From assembly GCA_028293405.1 (NCBI GenBank), contig JAQGOW010000591.1, positions 1 to 7,742 on the forward strand: a stretch of 7,742 bases of DNA, read 5' to 3'. The stretch is from Verrucomicrobiales bacterium. Lineage in GTDB: Bacteria; Verrucomicrobiota; Verrucomicrobiia; Limisphaerales; Palsa-1400. Made by a program: the position numbers and the translations under genes. The first letter of the stretch is position 1, and every line of letters starts with the position of its first letter. The notes under the pieces were generated by a model. That model saw only the letters and a program-made list of their open reading frames with translations, did no database searches and had not been told where the DNA came from. Of this stretch, positions 1 through 7,129 are shown in pieces.

Positions 1-543
1 ACGGACGGGCCACTCAGCGAAGCTGGTGTTCGCTTGCTGAAAGAATTCCAGCGCATCGGCATGGTCCTCGACGTTACGCATCTCTCGGACGAATCGTTCG
101 CTCACGCGTTAGATGTTTACGACGGTCCGATGATGGCGAGTCACCACAACTGCCGTGCGTTGGTGCCGGGGGAACGGCAGCTTAACGATGAACAGATTAA
201 AAAACTTCTTTCGCGAGATGCCATCATCGGAACTGCGTTCGACGCCTGGATGCTTTATCCCGGTTGGAAGAGAGGCGAGACGGACCCGCGCCTTGTAAAA
301 ATCCAGGATGCGGCAAATCACATCGATCACATCTGCCAACTCGCCGGCAACACGAGGCATTGTGCTATCGGTAGCGATCTGGATGGTGGGTTTGGAACGG
401 AACAAGCACCCGGCGATCTCAATACGATCACCGATTTACATAAACTCGAAAACACCTTGGCCGGCCGTGGTTATAGCGCGACCGACATCGACGCTATCTT
501 TTTCGGCAACTGGCTGCGATTTTTCACCTCTACGCTTCCCTGA
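1..543 (+). CDS. Peptidase M19 (membrane/renal dipeptidase family), C-terminal part, 5' end cut by window
   Basis: The reading frame is open from base 1 and ends at TGA 541-543, giving 180 visible codons. Family members are usually about 330-400 residues, so roughly the first half is outside the window. M19 enzymes are binuclear zinc hydrolases that cleave dipeptides, often with a D- or dehydro-residue at the C-terminal side. Counting from the first visible codon, H27 (in DVTHLS) and H48 (in SHHN) are 21 residues apart, the spacing of the zinc ligands H198 and H219 in human DPEP1. R59 matches the substrate-binding Arg 11 residues further on, and GSDLDG (124-129) supplies the conserved Asp. 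The visible part of the active site is therefore intact. The first zinc ligands and any signal peptide lie upstream and cannot be judged, so cellular location is unknown. The next gene starts 6 bases after the stop. The family call is firm; the substrate is not known. Confidence 0.9.
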   Translation, partial: TDGPLSEAGVRLLKEFQRIGMVLDVTHLSDESFAHALDVYDGPMMASHHNCRALVPGERQLNDEQIKKLLSRDAIIGTAFDAWMLYPGWKRGETDPRLVKIQDAANHIDHICQLAGNTRHCAIGSDLDGGFGTEQAPGDLNTITDLHKLENTLAGRGYSATDIDAIFFGNWLRFFTSTLP

Positions 544-549
544 ATACCT

Positions 550-1827
550 ATGACGATTATCAAGAACGGAGGCCATCGATTGTTTGAAAAGGATCCCGAA
601 ACGGCCCACATCGTTTCGGAGATGTTGTCCGACCTTGAGAAAAACGGGATGGACGCTGTGCGAAAGTACAGCGTGAAATTCGATGATTGGAGTCCGGCCA
701 GTTTTGAGCTTTCCGAATCCCAGATTCAAAAGACAATCGCAACACTGCCGCGCCAATTGATCGAGGACACCGATTATTGCCAGGGCAACGTCCGGCGCTT
801 CGCCCAGGCGCAACTGAAAACATTGCTGCCTCTCGAGGTCGAAATTCGTCCCGGAGTTTTGCTTGGCCACAAGCACATTCCCGTCAACGCGGTCGGCAGT
901 TATATTCCCGGCGGTCGCTACCCGATGTTCGGCTCCGCACAGATGAGCATCATCCCGGCGCGAGTCGCCGGCGTTAAAACCATTTCGGCGTGCACGCCGC
1001 CTGTTAAAGGTGAGGGCTTTTTTCCCGCGACAATCAACGCGATTAAGAAAGCTGGCGCGGATAGAATTTTCGTTGTCGGAGGTGTGCCGGCAGTTGCCAT
1101 GATGGCGTTTGGTTTGGGCGACGTAAAACCAGTGGATATTCTTTGTGGTGCGGGAAACAAATTTGTTGCTGAAGCAAAACGACAATTATTCGGACGTTGC
1201 GGCATCGATTTACTGGCCGGCCCCACGGAAATTGGAATCATTGCCGATGATTCAGCCGATCCGGCTTTGGTCGCTTGCGACTTGCTCGGCCAGGCCGAAC
1301 ACGATCCGAACAGCGGCTTGATTCTGATTTGTCTCGGCGAAGCGTTTGCCCGGGCAACGATTCAAGAAGTGGAAAAACAATTAGCGGTTCTGCCGACGCG
1401 CGACATCGCCGCTCTCTCGTGGCGCGATAATGGCATCGTATATGTTGCCGACAGTCCCGCTGAAGCAGTCGAACTCAGCGATAATTATGCGCCGGAGCAT
1501 TTGGAACTTCACGTTGAAGACACTCCTTATTACACAGAAAATCTGACGAATTATGGTTCGTTGTTCATCGGTGAAGAAACAACCGTGGCTTATGGAGATA
1601 AATCCATAGGCACCAATCACATTTTGCCTACCAGTCGCGCGGCGCGCTACACCGGAGGTGTGTGGGTGGGAAAATTTTTGAAGACCTGCACTTACCAACG
1701 CATGACACCCGCTGCCAGTCGGGAAGTCGGCGCAGTCACAGACCGGCAATGCCAGGTGGAACGGATGCTGGCCCACGCCATCACCGCGCAGGTTCGAGTG
1801 GATCGATACTCCAATGAAAAGAATTAA
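550..1827 (+). CDS. Histidinol dehydrogenase family protein, probably a catabolic alcohol dehydrogenase paralogue
   Basis: A full-length 425-residue member of the zinc-dependent, NAD-linked histidinol dehydrogenase family (E. coli HisD is 434). Zinc ligands are present: Q248 and H251 in GQAEHD, D350 in YGDKSIGTNH, and H409 in MLAHA. The catalytic Glu-His pair is E316-H317 in NYAPEHL, and E404 sits five residues before H409 as in HisD. In HisD these enzymes oxidise an alcohol to a carboxylate in two NAD-dependent steps. Several features point away from histidine synthesis. No other his gene is nearby. The usual Ser of the GPSE motif is Thr (T226). The segment after GTNHILPT, ARYTGG-VWVGKFLKT (365-379), resembles what I recall of catabolic relatives such as sulfopropanediol dehydrogenase HpsN. 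The substrate is probably a non-histidinol alcohol, by inference. The ATG at 550 has no Shine-Dalgarno sequence. The 3' end overlaps the next gene by 14 bases. Confidence 0.9.
   Translation: MTIIKNGGHRLFEKDPETAHIVSEMLSDLEKNGMDAVRKYSVKFDDWSPASFELSESQIQKTIATLPRQLIEDTDYCQGNVRRFAQAQLKTLLPLEVEIRPGVLLGHKHIPVNAVGSYIPGGRYPMFGSAQMSIIPARVAGVKTISACTPPVKGEGFFPATINAIKKAGADRIFVVGGVPAVAMMAFGLGDVKPVDILCGAGNKFVAEAKRQLFGRCGIDLLAGPTEIGIIADDSADPALVACDLLGQAEHDPNSGLILICLGEAFARATIQEVEKQLAVLPTRDIAALSWRDNGIVYVADSPAEAVELSDNYAPEHLELHVEDTPYYTENLTNYGSLFIGEETTVAYGDKSIGTNHILPTSRAARYTGGVWVGKFLKTCTYQRMTPAASREVGAVTDRQCQVERMLAHAITAQVRVDRYSNEKN
1814..1827 (+). other. 14-base overlap of the HisD-like and SGNH hydrolase genes
   Basis: The ATG of the lipoprotein gene lies 11 bases before the TAA stop of the dehydrogenase gene, in a different frame. 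Only a weak purine stretch (gagtgga) is seen upstream, about 10 bases from the ATG. The overlap suggests that ribosomes finishing the first gene help to start the second. The start is supported because it gives a proper lipoprotein signal (MKR, hydrophobic core, lipobox), with no better alternative downstream. Confidence 0.75.
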
Positions 1828-2533
1828 CGTATTTAAATCATGGCTAGCGGTCGTTCTGGCAATGAGTGCGCTCACCGCTTGTCAGACTCCAAACAAAACC
1901 ACCATACGGGAATCTGATTTTCAAACGCCCATCCGCGTTGCGTGCGTCGGCGACAGCATTACATTCGGTCATGGTATCAAAGACCCAGACCGCAACAGTT
2001 ACCCTGCGCAGTTGGCTGTTCGGCTTGGCGACAGGTGGCAGGTACGAAACTTCGGCGTCAACGGAGCCACCGCTCTCAAAAACGGAACGCGTCCATACAA
2101 CGACCAACCGGCTTTTCGTGAAGTTCTATCGTTTAAGCCAAACGTTGTCGTCATTGAGCTCGGCACGAACGATACCAATGCCAAAAGCTGGCCTGCCCAC
2201 AAAAATAAATTCATCGCCGATTATCTCGATCTCATCCGCAATTTTGAGGCACTCGAAACAAAGCCGCGCATTTATTTAATCCGTCCGACTCCATTATTTC
2301 GTGACCGCGGCAAAGAATACGACACGGACAAAATCTTGACCGAGGAAGTCACCCCAAAGATCAACGAGATTGCCCGTCGCAATCATCTGCAGCTGATTGA
2401 TCTTTACGCCGCGCTAGACACTAAAAGCGCACTTTTTCCCGACGGCGTGCACCCGAATCCAGAAGGCGCAGGTCTTATGGCAGAAAAAGTTTTCCAAACA
2501 CTCACCGGCAGGACGTCGTCCAAATCATTTTAA
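1814..2533 (+). CDS. SGNH/GDSL-family hydrolase, predicted lipoprotein
   Basis: A 239-residue serine hydrolase of the SGNH type, a family of esterases and deacylases that act on acyl or acetyl groups, including those on carbohydrates. All four blocks are visible: GDSIT with nucleophile S48, the Gly block FGVNG (G81), the Asn block GTND (N119), and the C-terminal DGVHPN with D210 and H213. The N terminus has basic residues K2-R3, a hydrophobic stretch (about 10-20) and lipobox LTAC with C23, so the mature protein should be lipid-anchored. The residue after the Cys is Gln rather than Asp, which fits outer-membrane sorting by the usual rule for Gram-negative bacteria. The start ATG lies inside the end of the preceding gene in another frame, suggesting translational coupling. 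It probably removes ester groups from an extracytoplasmic substrate that the large secreted protein downstream also handles; this last point is inference. Confidence 0.9.
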   Translation: MKRINVFKSWLAVVLAMSALTACQTPNKTTIRESDFQTPIRVACVGDSITFGHGIKDPDRNSYPAQLAVRLGDRWQVRNFGVNGATALKNGTRPYNDQPAFREVLSFKPNVVVIELGTNDTNAKSWPAHKNKFIADYLDLIRNFEALETKPRIYLIRPTPLFRDRGKEYDTDKILTEEVTPKINEIARRNHLQLIDLYAALDTKSALFPDGVHPNPEGAGLMAEKVFQTLTGRTSSKSF

Positions 2534-2540
2534 TAAAACT

Positions 2541-3344
2541 ATGAAAATCGTTCGTTACGAAACTCCATCCAAACAAATCGAATTCGGCGCGCTCGACGCC
2601 GCAGGAAAAGTATTCAAACTTCGCGGTGATATTTTCGACAAACCCGAGATCACCACTGAACCTGCGCAAGTCGCGAAACTCCTCGCACCGCTTGCGCCCA
2701 TCGCCATTTTGGGCATCGGCCTCAATTACAAAAAACACGCGGAAGAAAGCGGCGCAAAAATCCCCGAGTATCCCGTGCTCTTCGCCAAAGGACTGAACAC
2801 CGTTCAGAATCCCGACGACCCGATCCAAATCCCAACGTTCATGAAAAGTGACGAGGTGGATTACGAATGTGAACTCGCCGTTGTCATCGGCAAAAAATGC
2901 AAGAACGTCAGCCGCAACGACGCATTGAAAAATGTCCTCGGATATATGTGCGCCAACGACGTCAGCGCGCGCGATTGGCAAATTAAGCGCGGCGGCGGGC
3001 AATGGTGCCGGGGAAAATTTTTCGACACATTCGCTCCTTTAGGGCCGTGCCTTGTGACTGCCGATGAAATTCCGTATCCAAATAGCTTGGCCATCAAAAC
3101 CGTTCTAAACGGCGAAACCGTCCAGGACTGGAACACGAACGACATGATTTTTGATGTGCCCGCGATCATCGAATTTCTGAGCGCGAGCACGACATTGTTA
3201 CCCGGCACAGTCATCCTAACGGGCACGCCGCACGGCGTCGGCATGGGACAAAAACCGCCGCGCTGGTTAAAACCTGGCGACACGGTGACGATTGAAATCG
3301 AGAAGATCGGCAAATTAACAAACCCGGTGAGCCTCGAAAGCTGA
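2541..3344 (+). CDS. Fumarylacetoacetate hydrolase (FAH) family protein
   Basis: A 267-residue cytoplasmic protein with a short N-terminal region (1-50) followed by the FAH catalytic domain (about 54-265). The family cleaves C-C bonds of diketo acids, or decarboxylates or tautomerises oxo acids, using a divalent metal. Metal ligands are visible as E109 and E111 in DYECELAVVIGK and D140 in ANDVSARDWQ. Other hallmarks are GIGLNYKKHAEE (59-69, with H66), GKFFDTFAPLGP (158-169) with K159, and TGTPHGVGMG (227-236). The sequence is of the small FAHD/ureidoglycolate-lyase-like type. Bacterial relatives include 2,4-diketo-3-deoxy-L-fuconate or rhamnonate hydrolases, and eukaryotic FAHD1/FAHD2 act on acylpyruvates or oxaloacetate. 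Substrate cannot be assigned from sequence alone. It begins 7 bases after the SGNH gene with an A/T-rich leader and no Shine-Dalgarno sequence. Confidence 0.93.
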   Translation: MKIVRYETPSKQIEFGALDAAGKVFKLRGDIFDKPEITTEPAQVAKLLAPLAPIAILGIGLNYKKHAEESGAKIPEYPVLFAKGLNTVQNPDDPIQIPTFMKSDEVDYECELAVVIGKKCKNVSRNDALKNVLGYMCANDVSARDWQIKRGGGQWCRGKFFDTFAPLGPCLVTADEIPYPNSLAIKTVLNGETVQDWNTNDMIFDVPAIIEFLSASTTLLPGTVILTGTPHGVGMGQKPPRWLKPGDTVTIEIEKIGKLTNPVSLES

Positions 3345-3378
3345 AACACAAGCGGCTGCCTTTTGATGTCTTCTACTT
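3345..3378. other. Longest intergenic gap (34 bases), no clear signal
   Basis: This gap separates the FAH-family gene from the large secreted-protein gene. I see no convincing -35/-10 pair, no Shine-Dalgarno sequence and no strong hairpin followed by a T run. It therefore gives no reason to split the operon here, although an internal promoter inside the end of the upstream gene cannot be ruled out. Confidence 0.5.
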
Positions 3379-5991
3379 ATGAATAAAAATAAAAGCGAAA
3401 ATGGCGCAGTGTCGAAAGGCAGGCCCATCTTTTTTGCTATTTTGGTTCTTCTGGCATGGTCGGACCTTTCCGCTCGATCAGCCGTTAACCAAAAACATTA
3501 CTACGCCCACGACGCAGTGTTGGACGAACGCGGAGTCATCGCCCCGTGGTATCGCGGATTGAACGGGCAATGTGACTTTCGCGTTCGCATCGCAGCGGAA
3601 ACGTTGAAGCGTTATCCGTGGACGACAACCAACAACGCCATTGCGGCGTATCCCGATTATCTGTTCACGAGCAAATGGAAGATTTCCACTAACGGCATGA
3701 TCAGTCCTCAAAATCCGGGCGACTGGATGAATGGCGATTTGGGCCAGCGATCGACCAGTGTGCTCAACGGCATGGTGGATTACTACCGATATTCCGGTGA
3801 TCCCGCTGCGATCGCGCATCTCACTTATATGGGTGACTACTTGCTCGATCACGCGCTGACGCTGGCCGATCATGCATGGCCGAAATTCCCCATCAGTGTG
3901 CCAGTCAAAGGCAAACCTTACGGTGATGCCGATCCGCATGGAATGATTCAACTCGATATTTGCGCGGACATGGGAAGAGGGCTGCTGCGCGCCTATCAAG
4001 TCTGCGGAAATGAACGCTGGCTCGAAGCAGTCAAACATTGGGGTGATTTGTTCGCCGAAAAATGCAATCTGAATCCAAACGCCGATCCGTGGCCGCGCTA
4101 TGCCAATCCGGAGGATGTGAAATGGCGGGGCGTGAACAAGCAAACCGGCGGCATCACAATGATCCTGACGTTTTTGGATGAACTCATTCGCATTGGTCAC
4201 ACGGGGAAAAACGGAAACATCATCACAGCCCGTGATGCTGGAGTTCGTTATCTCAACAAAAGGCTTTTGCCCCGGTGGACCACGAATGACACATGGGGCT
4301 ACTACTTTTGGGATTGGCCGAATCCGGTTCAGAATTGCTCAACCACCGCGGACGTCGCGTCTTATTTAATCACCAACAAAAAACATTTTCCAAACTGGCG
4401 CAATGACTCCCGCAATATCCTCACCGAATTTTTGATGCGCAGCAGCACCAGTCCCGGCTCGAGGGGCGATGTTTACAGCGGCGCATGGGCCTATCCGGAA
4501 TCGAGCAGTTGTTGCGGACGTTCGCTTTGGTATGCGCCGCTGATGGACGGAGCCGTCATGGCGCAACTTGGCGTTGAAGCCGATGATGCGTGGTTGCGAG
4601 AACTGGGCTATCGCCAGTTGATTTTGCAAACCTACGATGCACACGAATCCGGCGTCACCGAGGACAACATTGATGGCGGAGTCATCGTCAATGGCAACTG
4701 GTTGAACATCGCTCATCCATGGCCATTGCGCTGGGTGCTTTCGGCCATTGGTTGGCTGCCGGAAGAACTCGGCGCAAATCGCGAAAACCATCTCGTGCGT
4801 TCAAGTGCGGTTGTGAATTCCATCATCTACGGCAAAGGCAAAATCATTTATTCCACTTTTGACGCGCCGCCGGAGACGATCGACGTTCTTCGAATTTCAT
4901 TTGCTCCGAAGAAAATAACGGCTGACGGAAAGGAGCTTCGTTCGCGACGTGATTTGAGGAAAAATGGTTTCACGGTAAAAAAATTATCCAATGGCGATGC
5001 CATCGTTCAAATTCGGCATGACGGAGCGAAAGAAATCGTTGTCACCGGAAATGATTCTCAAAAGGTTGTTCCCGCCGCTGCTCTCAATTACGAAGGCAAA
5101 TGGGAGCAGCGCAGAGACGACTTTACTTTTTACGCCAGTGCAAAAGATGCGGCCGTAGCCGCAAAATTTCGCGGCAACCAAATTCGTTTAGTTGGTTGCG
5201 CCGACCAATTCGGCGGACAGGCTGAAGTCTTTGTCGACGGTGAAAAACAAGTTGTGCCCATCGACTTTTGGAATCCATCTCCACGCACGGAACAAATTCT
5301 TTATTACAAAAATGGGCTCAAGAACGGCGAGCACACATTGAGAATTGTCTCGCTGGGCTCGCACAATCCCTATTCGCAAGGTGATCAAATTTACGTGAGC
5401 GGAGCGCAATTTTCCGCAGAGGAAGGATCTCATCATTTTCCCACAGGCACAGGACCCATCGGATCGCAGCGCATGATTTTCGGTTACACCGACCGACGGG
5501 ATTATCGAGACAGTCATGGGGAATTCTGGAGGCCGGCAACGGAAGTTATAACACGCGTTGGCCATGGACGGGACACGATGCCCGCAAGCTGGTGGACAAA
5601 CGCCTCCGAAACAGTCATCGGCACACATGATCCAGAATTGTATCGCTACGGACTGCATGGCCGCGATTTCTGGGTCAACCTCACGGTCGGTCCTGGAAAA
5701 TATGACGTTCGCCTCTTGTTTGCGAATACGCGTGGCAAGGATACGCATCAAAACTGCTTTGATATTTTGCTTAACGGGAAAAGCGTTGTCGAAAAATTTG
5801 ATGTCACCGCGACAGCGGGAGCGCCGAACCAAGCGGTCGATCTCGTTTTCAAAAACATCGCCCCCAGCAACGGCGTCGTCGAAGTCCGATTTAAAGGAGC
5901 TGGAGCGTTTGTTCAAGCATTAGAAATTGGGAAACACCTGCACGGAAAAGGTGCGACGCCAGTGTCTTCAACCATTTTAAAACAGGATTAA
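3379..5991 (+). CDS. Large secreted protein: alpha-toroid glycosidase/lyase-like N-terminal half plus C-terminal malectin-like domain
   Basis: An 870-residue product. Basic residues K12-K13-R15 followed by a hydrophobic segment (17-30) look like a signal peptide, with cleavage probably near residue 34 (SARS). Residues about 120-465 contain repeated amphipathic helices with motifs such as RGLLRAYQVCGNERW (200-214) and YRQLILQTYDAHESG (411-425), typical of (alpha/alpha) toroid glycosidases or polysaccharide lyases. A beta-rich segment follows (about 485-557). Next is a second beta domain (about 570-682) with a jelly-roll look (QAEVFVDGEKQ, GEHTLRIVSLG). Last comes a malectin-like domain (about 696-853) with YDVRLLFAN, FDILLNGKSV and FVQALEIG. 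Malectin domains usually bind carbohydrate. C320 and C378-C379 (SSSCCGRSLWYAP) recall the GH127-type cysteine site, but family membership is not established. The gap of 34 bases before it is the largest in the window. Probably acts on a glycan outside the cytoplasm; the exact enzyme class is unknown. Confidence 0.8.
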   Translation: MNKNKSENGAVSKGRPIFFAILVLLAWSDLSARSAVNQKHYYAHDAVLDERGVIAPWYRGLNGQCDFRVRIAAETLKRYPWTTTNNAIAAYPDYLFTSKWKISTNGMISPQNPGDWMNGDLGQRSTSVLNGMVDYYRYSGDPAAIAHLTYMGDYLLDHALTLADHAWPKFPISVPVKGKPYGDADPHGMIQLDICADMGRGLLRAYQVCGNERWLEAVKHWGDLFAEKCNLNPNADPWPRYANPEDVKWRGVNKQTGGITMILTFLDELIRIGHTGKNGNIITARDAGVRYLNKRLLPRWTTNDTWGYYFWDWPNPVQNCSTTADVASYLITNKKHFPNWRNDSRNILTEFLMRSSTSPGSRGDVYSGAWAYPESSSCCGRSLWYAPLMDGAVMAQLGVEADDAWLRELGYRQLILQTYDAHESGVTEDNIDGGVIVNGNWLNIAHPWPLRWVLSAIGWLPEELGANRENHLVRSSAVVNSIIYGKGKIIYSTFDAPPETIDVLRISFAPKKITADGKELRSRRDLRKNGFTVKKLSNGDAIVQIRHDGAKEIVVTGNDSQKVVPAAALNYEGKWEQRRDDFTFYASAKDAAVAAKFRGNQIRLVGCADQFGGQAEVFVDGEKQVVPIDFWNPSPRTEQILYYKNGLKNGEHTLRIVSLGSHNPYSQGDQIYVSGAQFSAEEGSHHFPTGTGPIGSQRMIFGYTDRRDYRDSHGEFWRPATEVITRVGHGRDTMPASWWTNASETVIGTHDPELYRYGLHGRDFWVNLTVGPGKYDVRLLFANTRGKDTHQNCFDILLNGKSVVEKFDVTATAGAPNQAVDLVFKNIAPSNGVVEVRFKGAGAFVQALEIGKHLHGKGATPVSSTILKQD

Positions 5992-6007
5992 GACGACCCA
6001 TATTTTT

Positions 6008-7123
6008 ATGGCCACCGCGAAAGCTTCTGTTCTCGAACAATTCAAAGCGCCATTGGTGTTGCGAACGTTTTCGGTTCCAGCGAAACCGGAGCCGGGCGCG
6101 ATGCTAGTGCGCACGGAAATGGCCGGCATTTGCGGCACAGACGTTCACCTGTGGAAAGGTGAATTGCCGATCAAGCTTCCCGTCATTCTCGGGCACGAGA
6201 CCGTCGGGCGCATCGAACAACTCGGTGACGGCGTAGAAAAAGATTGGTCGGGGGAACCATTGCGCGTGGGGGACCGCGTCACGTGGACTCCTGGCACCAG
6301 TTGTGGCGTTTGTTTCTATTGCGCCGAGAAACGCATTCCGACGCGCTGCACGAACCGGCGCGCATATGGCATCACGCTTCAATGCGATCAAGCTCCGCAT
6401 TTTCTCGGCGGCTACGCGGAACTGCATTATCTCAACCCGCGCACGAACGTATTCAAATTGCCGGATGATTTGCCCACCGAATCGGTGATCGGCGCGGGCT
6501 GTGCGCTGAACACGGCGTTGCACGGAATCGAACGCACCGGCATAGGACATCGTGACATTGTGGTCGTGCAAGGCGCGGGACCGGTTGGAATCGCAGCCCT
6601 GGCTTGCGCAAAAACCGCCGGGGCGTCGCAAGTGATCGTGCTTGGCGCGCCCAAGCATCGTCTGGAAATGGCAAAGCGATTTGGAGCCGATTGTGTCATC
6701 GACATCGACCAGGTTCGCACGCCGGATGAACGCATTGCAAAGATTCGCGAACTCACGCGCGGCTACGGAGCTGATGTTGTTCTCGAATGTGTCGGCGCGC
6801 CAGCAGCCGTGGTGGAAGGTATGGAAATGTGTCGCGACGGTGGAAAGTATCTGATCCTTGGCCATTATTGCGACGCGGGAACCACCGCATGGAACCCTCA
6901 CGTCGTCACACGCAAACAGCTCCAGGTCATCGGCTCCTGGGCCAGCGAACCGCGCCACATGAAAATGGCGATTGAATTTCTTCGCGCCACACAAAAGCAG
7001 TTTCCTTTCGCCGAAATGGTTTCGCATCGGTTTCCGCTGGAGAAAGCGAATGAGGCGCTCGCCACTTCGGCTGCGTGGCAATCAGCCAAAAGCGTCATCG
7101 TTCCGTCGCTGAAAGCCAGTTGA
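6008..7123 (+). CDS. Zinc-dependent medium-chain alcohol dehydrogenase (MDR superfamily)
   Basis: A 371-residue cytoplasmic dehydrogenase of the threonine/sorbitol dehydrogenase-like MDR group. The N-terminal GroES-like domain carries catalytic zinc residues C42 (in GICGTD), H63 and E64 (in LGHET). A structural zinc loop has C99, C102, C105 and C114. The Rossmann domain has GAGPVG (189-194) in VVVQGAGPVGIAAL for NAD(P) binding and GADVVLECVG (254-263) at the usual position. Length matches the family. The pattern RCTNRRAYG (113-121) and QKQFPFAEMVSHRFPLE (329-345) resembles what I recall of the TM0436-like subgroup, whose substrate I do not know. It starts 16 bases after the secreted-protein gene and ends 6 bases before the DapA-like gene, so it probably oxidises a sugar, polyol or sugar acid in the same pathway (inference). 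The leader before ATG is T-rich with no Shine-Dalgarno sequence. Confidence 0.93.
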   Translation: MATAKASVLEQFKAPLVLRTFSVPAKPEPGAMLVRTEMAGICGTDVHLWKGELPIKLPVILGHETVGRIEQLGDGVEKDWSGEPLRVGDRVTWTPGTSCGVCFYCAEKRIPTRCTNRRAYGITLQCDQAPHFLGGYAELHYLNPRTNVFKLPDDLPTESVIGAGCALNTALHGIERTGIGHRDIVVVQGAGPVGIAALACAKTAGASQVIVLGAPKHRLEMAKRFGADCVIDIDQVRTPDERIAKIRELTRGYGADVVLECVGAPAAVVEGMEMCRDGGKYLILGHYCDAGTTAWNPHVVTRKQLQVIGSWASEPRHMKMAIEFLRATQKQFPFAEMVSHRFPLEKANEALATSAAWQSAKSVIVPSLKAS

Positions 7124-7129
7124 GTATTC

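Noticed and set aside
436..1185. 249-codon minus-strand open frame opposite the dipeptidase end and HisD-like gene
   Set aside because: It crosses two well supported + strand genes and has no family-like pattern.
550..1827. Assignment as hisD of histidine biosynthesis
   Set aside because: Neighbours are catabolic, GPSE is GPTE, and the C-terminal motifs look like non-biosynthetic relatives; the symbol was left empty.
3340..3366. Possible small hairpin (AGC...GCT) and short T run after the FAH-family stop
   Set aside because: The stem is only about five pairs including a G-T pair and the T run is four bases, too weak for an intrinsic terminator.
5188..5916. 242-codon minus-strand open frame opposite the secreted-protein gene
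   Set aside because: It is a shadow of the malectin-like region; no motif and no start signal.
6104..7081. 325-codon open frame on the minus strand opposite the MDR dehydrogenase gene
   Set aside because: It lies wholly within a gene with full domain support and shows no recognisable motif; long antisense frames are common opposite codon-biased genes.
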